From Pseudopyrenochaeta lycopersici (lineage: Eukaryota; Ascomycota; Dothideomycetes; Pleosporales; Pseudopyrenochaetaceae), in contig NHZP01000060.1 of NCBI GenBank assembly GCA_003313425.1, positions 186,001 through 250,000 of the forward strand: DNA of 64,000 nt, in the 5' to 3' direction. Of this stretch, positions 23,100 through 32,836 are shown in pieces. Numbering within the stretch: the first letter of the stretch is position 1; every line of letters begins with the position of its first letter. The position numbers were made by a program, and so were the translations under genes. The notes under the pieces were generated by a model. It worked only from the letters and a program-made list of their open reading frames with translations. It was not told the DNA's origin and did no database searches.

Positions 23100-25455
23100 A
23101 CTGTTAACTGGCCACCCTACTCACCTAATCTTAACCTAATTAAGCACCTCTAGTAGTATCTTAAAAAGCTTATATATAGATCCTATCCTTAGTACAACAA
23201 TTATAGTTAAGCTATAGAGGAGTAGGATGGCTTTTGCGCTGCATTGAAAAGTTGCTGGCGTCGCATACTAGCCAGCCTAATTCGGCGCCTTATCATGAGC
23301 ATGCCACGACGAATTAATGCATGAAAGAAAGCGCGAGGGTGGCAAACGAAATATTGAACCTGTGCGTAACTACTGCTTTAAAAAAAATTAAATTATATTA
23401 TATATTGGCTGAGATTCATGGTGTTGAAGTTTTGTGCCCATGTGCTGGTGAGGGTGGCTCGTGCGTGCGCGGCGAGAACTTTTGGAAGGGCACTGTATAA
23501 AGGAGCGTATAGTAGGGGCATATAGGCTCCTCCTTTTAGACGGCTATAAGAGCTACTAGAGCTAGGATTTTAAGTAATACTGCCTTAATAATAAGATCCT
23601 TACGCTCTATATACTGTTATACTTATTATATATCCTTTAGCTGCTTAATGTAGTCCATTTCTCCCCTCTAAAGCGCATGTATAGTTAACGCGTTAGAGAC
23701 TTAGCACAGAAGCGCGTCTTCTATATTAGTAAGGAAGGCTTTCTACTAGCCTTTAAAGACGCGTATAAACGCGTTTTTACAGAGGCTAACTACAAAGCAG
23801 CCTTTAAGGCGTTAGGACTTATTCCTATAAACCCTAATTAAGTAATTAATCGCCTTAATATACGTATCTGTACCCTGCCTTAAGCCCTACTACTAGAGAC
23901 GCTGTAGTAATTAAAGACTCTAAGTAATTTATTTAAATTTAGCTCTTAATTAAAGCTAGTATTAAGTAAATTTATTTAGTTACCTAGTACAGCTTAGGAG
24001 GCGTATAAGCAGCTTATTAGAGGCGGTAATAGTCTGTTAGTTTAGTTTAACCTTTAAGCTTCCTGTATTAAGGAGCTTAAAGAGTAATTAGTAGTGTAAA
24101 CTGCATAAAAATCGCGTAAAAGAAAGCAGATCTAGAAGGGAGGTACATTAGAGTATAGGGCTAGAGCAGAGTTAAGTATTACTAGATCGTTAAGTAATAA
24201 TCTAGTAAAAAAGGCGCGTATATAGGATGATTGAGTAGGGTCTTACTAAGCTACTCGGCGCTGTGGGAACTGTAGAGAGACTGGCTATAACAAAATAACA
24301 TGTAGAAAACGTCTAGACGATTTAGAAGAGTTAGAGGTAAGCACTTATTGCACAGCTAGTCTTGTTAATAGTAATAGTTCTAATGATGAATGAGCTGAGT
24401 TGGTAGCGCCAAGCATTTTCGGTGGGTTCGGTGGGGTGGTGGGTTCGGTGGTGCTTGACGTTACTAGCTACTTATATAATCTAAATTATATTTAAAACGT
24501 AGTTATCTATTCTAATCTTTTACTTATTCTTATCTTATAGAATACTATAGTAATATCTAGCTTAGTATACTATATAGCTTATCTAATTTAGTTTAACGTC
24601 TTATATATAAGAGGTAGTAAGTAATAGTCTTTCTTAGTTAGGGCGTTAAGAGCTCTATAGTCTATATAGAATTATAGTCCTCTTCTTAGCTTACATATAA
24701 ATAGTATAGGTAAGGCTACTAGTAAGCTGCTTATATAGATAAACTCTTTATCTAAGAGGTCTAATAACGTCTTCCTTAGTACTAAGAGTTTATCTCTTAA
24801 TATTACGTAGAGAGGTCTATATAGTATCTCTAGCTTCTATCTATTCTTCTCTTCTAACTTTACTACGTAGTCTTACTATAGGCCTTACTATAAGAGTAGC
24901 TTATTTCTTTTTTTAAGTAAGAATATCTTTAAATAAAGTTATACGTAAGCTAGTAGAGTATTATATATTTCTTATAATATTTTCTAAACTTTTAAGTATA
25001 GTACTTTCTTTATATCCTTTAAGCTTATAGTAAAGATTTAAGTCTTACTATAGCTTTATCTATAGTATTATACGTAGTATTAGAAAGCTATAGCTAATAC
25101 TAAGGTATAGCTAAAGTTTAAAGTAGTATATTCTATACTGCGTATAGTAACTTTATATACTTTTAAGTATAGAAGTTTCTTCTCTATGTTAATAACGCCT
25201 TTAATACTCTCTAACTAAGTCTTCCTAAAGATTATATTATATTAGTAAGTAGTTAAAGTAATATACGCAGCTACGTACTACTATACTCCTCTTACATCTA
25301 ATAAAAATTTAGTAATATATAATACTATACTCTTTTATTTATTTACCTCTTTAATCTTAATAGGGAGGATCTTAATATATAGTAAGTTTAAGTCTTTTAT
25401 AAGTTTCTTACTTATTAGATAGTAAGTATAGTAACTATTATTAATTATAGTAGTA

Positions 25456-27300
25456 ACGTGAGCGGCAAGCGAAACGCCCAGGTAAGCGAAACGCCCACCC
25501 CACCAAGCTTTACAACTTTGCACGTTAACAACTTAATGCTACAAAAAGCTACTACAGCTTATAGTAGCTTAAATTAATCCTCTACTTCTACTATATCTTT
25601 CTTACACGTGCGCTTATTGTGTCCTGCCTCTCTACAAGTTTTACAGCGTTGGATACCCCTTATACTAGCACCTGTTTGAGCCCTCTCCGCACGCCTCTCC
25701 ACCTTAAGTTAGGTATTAACGTCCCTCTGAGTAATTAAGTCCTCTCCCTCCTCCTTTAATAGGGTCCCTCCCTGCTAGATCTGCTTTTTCTTACGCTTTT
25801 TCCGCTCAGAAGCAGCTCTATTTGCCTGCTTAAGACTAGCTACTCTAGCTTCTAGTAACGTGTGTGAGTGTACCTTTAATATTAATCCTTTTTTAACTTA
25901 TAACACTATCTTAATAATAGAATTAGGAGAGGAACTCTTATAGTCACGAATCCTCTTTATAATTAGTGTTGTTTGAGCCTCTATCTCCTAGGCGTTGCTG
26001 GGTGTTTTGGGGTGCCAGGGGGTGGGCCTTGGTAGAGGTGGTGTCGGCGTGCGAGGCTTCACCTTAAGCTTTGATAGCACTACCTCTGGGCTGTGTGGGA
26101 CTAGGCCAGTTGCTTGGAAGCTAGATAGAATATTCTGCTGTGAGAACAAGGTCTTGAATACCTCCTTAAAGGAAGCTAGGAATGCTTTTTTGTTAATATG
26201 GGTGATGTGACTGTCTGCTAAGACCCTAATCTCTCGCCGGTATGCCTGCTTTAATGGCGCAAAGCAGCCCACATTAAGCGGCTGCAGGATATGGGATGAA
26301 TGGGAAGGTATACAGAGGGTAATTATCTTGTTCTCCTTACATAGATTCTAGAAGGTAAGTGAATTATGGCTCTCGTGGCTATTAATTACTAGTAGCTGGT
26401 GACTGCCTACTGTCTGGGCTGCTGTATGCTGGATAAAGTGCTGTAGCTAGGCTAGACTAAGTTTGTTGTTGGTCCAGCTGTTCTTACTAAGGCCTATACG
26501 CCAGCCCTTAGATAGATCAGGCAACTAGGACTTGTCGTGGTTCTTAGCTTTGAAGATAATGAAGGGTGGAATTGTCTAGCCTATAGCGTTGATACTAGTA
26601 ATTAACGTTACCCACTCGCGGTTGCCAGGTTGTATTCCTAGTGGTTGAGTACGTCTCTCAGACGCAGTTACTACCTTGACGGACCCTCCTACGCCCATGG
26701 TAAAGCCAGTCTCGTTAAAGTTATAGGTATCTTTATCTAGGACGCCGTACTTGGCTTTGATGTTGCGTACAAGGTTAAACTAGGGGCTAATAACAGCTGG
26801 ATCGCTGCATAGGACTCTCTGGTAGTCGCGTGGCCTACTTAGTTGGGATTTAATCTTAGGCTTACGAGAGACGAAGTTTCTGGCCTATTTTTCTCCTACC
26901 TGGCTACTACTACGAGTAGCCAGCAACTGATTTGCTATCTTACGGAGATAAGACAGTGCAGGGGCAAATCCTCGCGCGTCTAGCTTCCTTATATATTGGA
27001 TAATCGCGTCTTCCTCGTGCCTGTTAAGCTTTGATGAGTTGGGTTGGCTGTCGCGTCGTGAAAGCTTTCCAGCGCGTCGGTTGCGGAGAGTCCTTCTAGG
27101 AACGTTGTAGACTGCTGCAGCTCGTCGATTACTTAATGTCGCGTCTTTTTTTATTGCTTAGATAGCTAAGATAATTCTATCCTCATAAGGGAGTAATTTA
27201 ATATTAAGTTGTTGAGACATTGCAGTTAAAGGTAGAGGAGGTGTGGTCTTGGCAAGAGTGGGCGTTTCGCTTACCTGGGCGTTTCGCTTGCCGCTCACGT
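25456..27300 (-). mobile_element. Fot1/pogo-type transposon B
   Basis: 1845 bp with long inverted repeats beginning ACGTGAGCGGCAAGCG, flanked by TA at 25454-25455 and 27301-27302 and inserted in the Gypsy remnant. The uninterrupted Gypsy copy near 60.2 kb shows the empty site. The ends carry AAGCGAAACGCCC twice, 17 bp apart. This is the best-preserved DNA transposon in the window. Confidence 0.94.
25574..27220 (-). pseudogene. Fot1/pogo-like transposase pseudogene
   Basis: Reading one frame from the ATG at 27220 to the TAA at 25574 gives 548 codons, close to full length for the family, interrupted by roughly ten TAG/TAA codons. The order of parts is normal: N-terminal helix-turn-helix (RRAAAVYNVPRRTLRNR), second HTH (FAPALSYLRKIANQLL), catalytic core with YNFNETGFTMG and an LLVINSHESHNS-like segment (usually DGHxSH), NVGCFAPLKQAYRREI, the C-terminal FQATGLVPHSPE block, and a zinc-knuckle-like CKTCREAGHNKRTC. 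Stops fall where Gln or Trp is expected, which fits RIP. Confidence 0.9.
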
Positions 27301-27370
27301 TAGCTAGTTATATAAAATTAATAATAATATTTATCGATATAGGTTTTATAATTACTAGCTATAGTAAAAG

Positions 27371-27470
27371 TAAAGAGGAGTAAAGAGAAGTAAAGAGGAG
27401 TAAAGAGGAGTAAAGAGGAGTAAAGAGGAGTAAAGAGGAGTAAAGAGGAGTAAAGAGGAGTAAAGAGGAG
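27371..27470. repeat. 10-bp minisatellite, 10 units
   Basis: The decamer taaagaggag is repeated ten times with only one variant unit (taaagagaag). It begins where the Gypsy remnant loses similarity to its sister copy and marks the broken end of that element. Confidence 0.95.
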
Positions 27471-28843
27471 TTATAAAGTAATAACCTAGGTTATTACTCT
27501 ATTTTAACTTTTGCTAAAAATCTTAAGAGTATTAATAGTTTCTATAGTAATTAGAAATAGCTGTAACTTTATAGTTACTAGCTCTATTTAAGTACTTTAA
27601 GATTTAATCTTAGATAGTTTTATACGCTCTATAAGATAGAGCTATTTATAACTTAAAAGCTTATAAAAAGATATAATCTTTACAATTTCTTCTTTTGTTA
27701 AAGAAATTACAACCTACCTTACCTCCAAAGACCACCTTACAGGCTAGTAAACATAGCGAATACCGTCTTCATCCATGGGTCTAAGTAGTACCCAAAACTT
27801 GTTAAAACAATCTGTTCGCTACTATAACTTTAAAATAACTAAGAATTCTTAACTAAACTCAAAGTAAAATGTCTTGCTTCTTCACGTTGACGAATGGAAG
27901 GGAAATACGAATCTGAGGCACCATGTATAGACATTAGCACAGAGTCTGTTAATACTGCAGATCTGAAAAAGGTGGAGAAATTTGCGGGCTAAATTCCAGC
28001 TTTTAATATTGGTACACAGCAATCTAAGAGCGGATAGCAGTCGCTGCCCTTTAGCTTCTACAGTAACAATCCATCCAAATAAGCAGTTCTGGTATGGCCG
28101 TAGTCTGTTGTAGATCAAGACTTTAATGGACGACCTCCACGACTTTGCAAGCGAGAAGGCCACTGCTTACACTGTCTGATGTGATGAAACTACGAGGACT
28201 TTCGAATTCGAGAATATGCCTATCGAAAACAACGGTATCAAGTATCATTCTGACTTACTTCATCTTGCTCGGATACGAAAAATGCAAGGTATTGCCGTGG
28301 ATAACGAGACCGGGGAGATTGCAGCAACTTTCAAGAGCCAAATTCGAGCCAGCTGACTAGTCTAAAAACCTATTCTATGTGGAGCAGTTACGGCTGTATG
28401 CTTCTATAACTGTATCACAAACACACAAATTGAGACTGCCACTACTTGCTATACTGTTTGAAAACTTCAGTTGTTAGCCCAGCCTAGCAATGAGAGGTTT
28501 ATTAAGCATCACTCGGTTCAGTTGACACTGTTTAATATTCTGATGGCCAGCAACCTCGCTCGCTCTGTGCAATCTATCAGGAGCCGCTCTTGATGCATTA
28601 TTTGACTCGTAAATACGAATGCGCAGTAAAGAAAGTTTTATCCATAACAGATCCAGTCACCTGGCAACAAAAGTTGACGGCAATGTAGCTTATATGCCAG
28701 ATAGCTGAGGACGAGAAAAAATTAGTGCATGACACTCCAGCGTTGTAACATCACCCGATACTCTTATAACAGCCAACCAACACTATAGATGTTATACTTA
28801 CATCCGACTAGCCTCGCAATCGTTGTATACATCCAAACGAGAT
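27471..28843. other. Boundary of the RIP block and an unassigned segment
   Basis: AT-rich sequence continues to about 27.7 kb, then composition becomes normal. In one plus-strand frame around 28080-28355, residues such as MDDLHDFASEKATAYTV and GIAVDNETGEIAATFK have a protein-like look but contain stops; I recognise no family. It could be an eroded gene. The last part precedes the stop of the membrane-protein pseudogene. Confidence 0.35.
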
Positions 28844-30136
28844 TTATGGCTTCTGATCCGATGCTGTCCTGAAAACGGATTCATATGAATTGATACAAGC
28901 TTCATCTGATGATAAATTGTGCCTTGCCACTTGAGGTTTAGCAGTGGACTCGATCTTGACAAATGAAGGTAGCTCATCTGTTCTCCGCTTACTCTTTCTA
29001 TAGTCTCGGAAGGATTCTAGAATCGACTCAAAACTCTCAGAAGGGATGGAATGAGTTAAAATGGGTCTTAAAGTCGGCCCACAAGCTGCAATAATACTAA
29101 TTTGTACCTCTGCAAGGTTCTAGATCGATAGGCCAGTTAAAATAACTTGTATTAGTGAGCATTCTTCTAAAGCCTCCTGCAGAAGAGAACACCTACGAAT
29201 TGCATCTTCAGTATATCTTCCTAGGGTAGCGGAAATATAAATGTATGCCTTTGCGACACTGGCTCCTACAGATCTAAAACGAAGTAAATAGTACGTTTTG
29301 CAAGTTAACTTTGCCTAATAGCACCCAGGAAAGTTAATATAGTGCGCTGGGTCTTTTCCTTGCAACTACCTATATCACGTAAGATTCTTATGACGGCAAC
29401 ATTTATGGTCGGTGCTTTGTAAGAACTTGAACCCCAAATCGAGTTTATTCTATTGGGAGAGGTATGAGCAAAGTGATGAAGTTTGTGGCAAGATCACTTC
29501 CCACATATGCTCACACTGAAGGTATTGCAGACCTACAGTGATGAAGGTATTCTTGAGGTGTACCAAATAGTGCCTTTAGGTGACTTCCGTATTCTAAAGG
29601 TCCTGCCAATATGAACACAGCAGCCTAACAGATGATTATGATAATCCAAAATATTAAAAATCGTCGGAACTTGACTTTCACAAATAGCTGCCAGTAGAGG
29701 AAACACACAGAAGTCTTGATAAGCCCAAGCGGTAGTACGCCGAGAAGAAGATACGGAAGCTCAAGCCGCAGAAATTTAACCAGAGCCGAACGGCAGATGT
29801 AAGAAACTTACATGTTTAGCTTTGTTTAAGCGGCCAGTCACTGCTTTGGAGTCCTCAATAGTTCCGCTAAGTGGGTGGGCCAATGTCTTCATAGCCACAC
29901 CTTCTCAGATTAGCTTTTTGAGGTCTGTTCATACATGATAAAGGTGACTAGCCATAAATTTCCAACACTGTAAGACCAGTTTCACAAACAAATGCGGCGA
30001 GAATCAACCAGTGCGTTGTAATGATCTTGGCTTTTTTCCACCAGCGGGAATAAAATCTTAGACCAACACATGAGGCGGTTACAACTTCCATGACACCAAC
30101 AGTATAGGCAATCATAAGCGACGATTCGCAGTGCAA
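28844..30136 (-). pseudogene. SAT4/Pth11-type rhodopsin-domain membrane protein, decayed
   Basis: From an ATG at 30136 the minus strand reads IAYTVGVMEVVTASCVGLRFYSRWW and THWLILAAFV, the first two helices of fungal SAT4-family (rhodopsin-fold) proteins. Later pieces match LPLGLIKTSVCFLYWQLF, AGPLEYGSHLKALFGTPQEY, ATNFITLLIPLPI and, near the end, AEVQISIIAACGPTLRPIL, in the family order, ending at TAA 28844. Two probable 52-bp introns (about 29.95 and 29.8 kb) have atypical borders. Lesions include TAG at 29625-29627 and 29120-29122, both at expected Trp positions, a TGA and a TAA around 29.5 kb, and at least one frame change. Members are plasma-membrane or GPCR-like proteins. This copy cannot make a full protein. 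Confidence 0.8.
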
Positions 30137-31079
30137 TGTAGTACATGTATTATTAGTCCAATTATTAAGGTTAGAGATGCGGACGCTGGCGTACCATTTT
30201 GTATGCTCAAAAGAGTGGTCATCAATTGATATTTTGCGCCTTTAGTGGCTCCTAGCATGTTGCAAAAGGCGAACACATGGCGCGACATCGTTCCATCCCG
30301 AAAATGCGGATCTCTCACCATTAATATAGAACTGGTACATAATACCGGCTGCGCCGCAATCAGGAGTCCACTACTTTGTTCTCTCCAGCATCAGCAGTAT
30401 TGCTTTGCCATTTCTTAGTCCCCGAATAAATATAAAAGCCGCTGACTTATATCGCAAGAATATAACTTCACGTTTGCGGCTACCTAATCTGCATTGAAGT
30501 GTGACGATGTCTTAGGCTTACAAGTTAGCTGCACTCATTTCTCGTTAATGCAACATGCAGTAGGGAGTGTCGCAAAGATGCTGGATTCCTGTCTTCAACT
30601 GTATTTGTGTTTTCACCAGGCATGGAAAATAGGCAAACAATGATCTGGGAAGATCGGGACCAAGCTCGTGGAGGCAGCCAGTATAAGGCACTACAACGGC
30701 CGTCGGCTTGCGAACTCTAATCGGGATGTGTCAGCCTAGCACGTCTGTCGACAACTGTAACATAACTTCCTGAAATTGTGATCTATTCATTGGCATTAAG
30801 ATAAACTAGTCAATAGCAAGTGAACAAGTGAAGCTGAGCGCTAACATCATCGACATTATACTACATTTTCCGACGGAACAAGTATGATCTGGCTACCTTG
30901 CCCCCAGATACAGAGACAGTTCCTTTGCTATCCAATAAGGGCTTGAGCCAATAGCTTGCGAGTCTCAAACCCCGAGCTTTTCAGCTAGACTATCGATGTG
31001 TGCGCACCTCTAAGATAGCATTTCGTGTTCTAATACTCTTGTACGAAGAATTTTAAGAGAAGATTCCATAGGAGCCATC
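30137..31079. other. Intergenic, no supported gene
   Basis: This lies between the two minus-strand pseudogenes. It would contain the old promoter of the membrane-protein gene; a TATA-like aaatataaaag occurs near 30430 on the plus strand. Only short frames without family resemblance are present. Confidence 0.4.
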
Positions 31080-32836
31080 TTAAGATCCTTTAAAATGTGC
31101 TGTGCCATAGGGGACTCCAATCACCAGCAAGCTGAGCTCACTGGGAAATGATTCCTCAACACGGGGTTGCTCAAAGTTGAAGGCTTCAGGCCATTCTTCC
31201 CAATCATCGTTGCTCGGTGTGTTTGGGTTGCCATAGTATGCGAAGTTGATAAATGCTATCGCCAAGTCTTTGGATAGTCTTCGATCTTTGTCGCTGACTT
31301 TGCCTTCCGGGAAAAGCCCGTAGAATATATAGTTTGTGTCAGAACCATGTGTGACGCCAACGTAAGGCATGCCAGCACCTTTCCAAAGTGGGACCAACAT
31401 GCTCTGGTTGAGGTCATATAGGCGAACGCCAGGGAAATTTGGATTCGCGTGTTTAGACGCCTTGTTCATGGGATACCCGAAGTCGATTGATGAACAAACA
31501 AAGAGCAAGCCCAGCAAGATTCGTTAAAGTCGGAAGTAATGGATTGAAACAGAAGGTTCGCCTTCATTTTTGGCCGCTTCATAATTGTGAAGGCCTTCCT
31601 GGAAGGTAGCGGCATCGTAGAGAGAGAACAACTTTGACATATCCATGTCACTGAGCTGGGGAGCAAACTTTCTGATAGCCAATCCAATGTCGGTTTCGCT
31701 CTGGAAGAGATACGCAGGACCTGAATTAAGAGCTCCATAATCTTGAGTCCAGCTCAAAACCATTGGAATACCTAGGTAATATTAGCCATATAAATAATAT
31801 GAAGAGTAAAATGCTGCCAAGTACCTCGAACGAGTTGACCAGCTCTGTATAGAACTAATTGCCGGTTTGGAAAGAGGTCACCATCCACAGACGGGATCAA
31901 CGTAAAAAGTCCAGCGGGAGGATGAATAATGATCGGATAATTCATAGCCGTCCTCAGCAATTTATCCATCGGCACGGATCTCAGGCAATCTAATACCTTT
32001 GAATGATCTGTGCTGGCACAACCAATCTCCTCGGCTAGATTCAATGTGTGTGAAGTCGTTGCATTGATGGCCATGCTTAGAGCTGTTCCCAGCGGACCTG
32101 ACATTATCCAAGCCTTATCAAAGGGAACACCCTTCTCACCACCAAAGCTCATCAGATGAAGTGAGGTGAATTTACCTCCATCACTTAATCCAAACACCGT
32201 AACCTTGTCAGGGTCACCTCCGAACATTTGGATGTTGTCCTTCACCCACTGAAAGCCAACCCTCTGATCCTCTTATTCCAACATTGAGGCTCTTTTGGTC
32301 CTTCAAAACCGAGAGCCTTGCAAATCCAAATATCGTGAGGCGATAGTTTAGGGCCACATAGATGACCGGGTTTCCAAATGAAACAGACCTTCTGATCAGG
32401 TTGTCAGGATCGAAATGGTGATCATAGGCAGACCCTTTGACCACACCACCACCATGCAGCCATACAACTACAGGAAGTCTACTGTCGGGATTTGTACCAG
32501 CTGGCCTAGCGATTCGTAAGTTCAGGCAATCCTCGCTCATATCACTGGTCTCCGTGAAGAATGGCGGCATGACAGCTTCGATTTGGGACAGGCATTTCCA
32601 GGGAAAGAGGCGTCGATGTCGCTTCCTAAAGGAGGTGAATATGGCTGTGGTGGAGCAAAACGGCAATGCCCAGATGTATCGTGGGCGAATTTCAAGTTCT
32701 GGAAATGCTCCACCGATCCAGAAACTGCACCACAGTAGGTTGAGCGTGTATTTGCATTGCGCACGATGGGGCTGTTGGCGGCGACGACTTCGCTCAAGAG
32801 TGAAAGGATGGCAATTTGATAAGGATTCCAGGTCAT
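31080..32836 (-). pseudogene. Type-B carboxylesterase/lipase, decayed
   Basis: An alpha/beta-hydrolase of the carboxylesterase type B family read in pieces from an ATG at 32836 to a stop at 31080. In order: a hydrophobic N-terminus (possible signal peptide), FQNLKFAHDTSGHCRFAPPQPY, EDCLNLRIARP, VVVWLHGGGVVKGSAYD (oxyanion region), VIYVALNYRLTIFGF, the nucleophile elbow GLSDGG (usually G-x-S-A-G-G) and the His region GVTHGSDTNYIF. A 53-bp intron (31772-31824) has good borders. Lesions: a one-base loss near 32586, an extra base near 32270, and an in-frame TAA at 31524-31526. Without them it would be a secreted esterase of roughly 560 residues. It could be a recent loss or, less likely, sequencing error. 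Confidence 0.87.

Larger units (their letters stand above)
16883..23324 (+). pseudogene. Tc1/mariner transposase pseudogene
   Basis: Joining 16883-17757 to 23105-23324, with the Copia element and one target duplicate removed, gives a continuous 364-codon frame from ATG to TGA. The DDE core is recognisable: FMQDNARVHTAA (second catalytic Asp region) at the 5' side of the insertion and NWPPYSPNLNLIKHL right after it, where family members have W-P-x-x-S-P-D-L-N-P-I-E; the catalytic D/E positions here read N and K. There are about twenty in-frame stops, mostly TAG/TAA at expected Gln or Trp codons. It is inactive. Confidence 0.88.
16799..23495 (+). mobile_element. Tc1/mariner element (interrupted by Copia)
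   Basis: Terminal inverted repeats cagtgcccttccaaaagttc...gaacttttggaagggcactg are flanked by TA on both sides (16797-16798, 23496-23497), inside Fot1-like element A. Excluding the Copia insertion and one ACTGT duplicate the element is 1350 bp, typical of mariner. It is less eroded than the fragment at 11538. Confidence 0.93.
15917..24461 (+). mobile_element. Fot1/pogo-type transposon A (interrupted by mariner and Copia)
   Basis: The terminal inverted repeats begin ACGTCAAGCAC and are flanked by TA (15915-15916 and 24462-24463). Removing the nested 16799-23495 insertion leaves about 1.85 kb, a normal Fot1 size. The plus-strand translation, read through stops, shows a CENP-B/Fot1-like transposase: a helix-turn-helix segment (about 16250-16350), a mid region resembling YNFDETG (DNMHNFNKTSF), and after the insertion LAFKDAYKRVF and KALGLIPINP. 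It ends in a zinc-knuckle-like CGNCRETGYNKITC near 24250. Many TAG/TAA stops are present. Each end carries two motif copies 17 bp apart. Confidence 0.9.
11878..27370 (-). mobile_element. Ty3/Gypsy chromovirus remnant, host of nested insertions
   Basis: A minus-oriented Gypsy of the same family as the one starting at 58528. It keeps the 3' LTR (11878-12127) and pol back to about the gag-pol region, then stops at about 27370 in a tandem repeat; the 5' LTR and gag are missing. The Gypsy sequence itself occupies 11878-15916, 24462-25455 and 27301-27370. The pieces rejoin exactly at TA dinucleotides once the two Fot1-like insertions are removed, checked against the uninterrupted 58528 copy. It is densely RIPed, with many stops in every frame, so no intact polyprotein remains. 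Confidence 0.88.
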
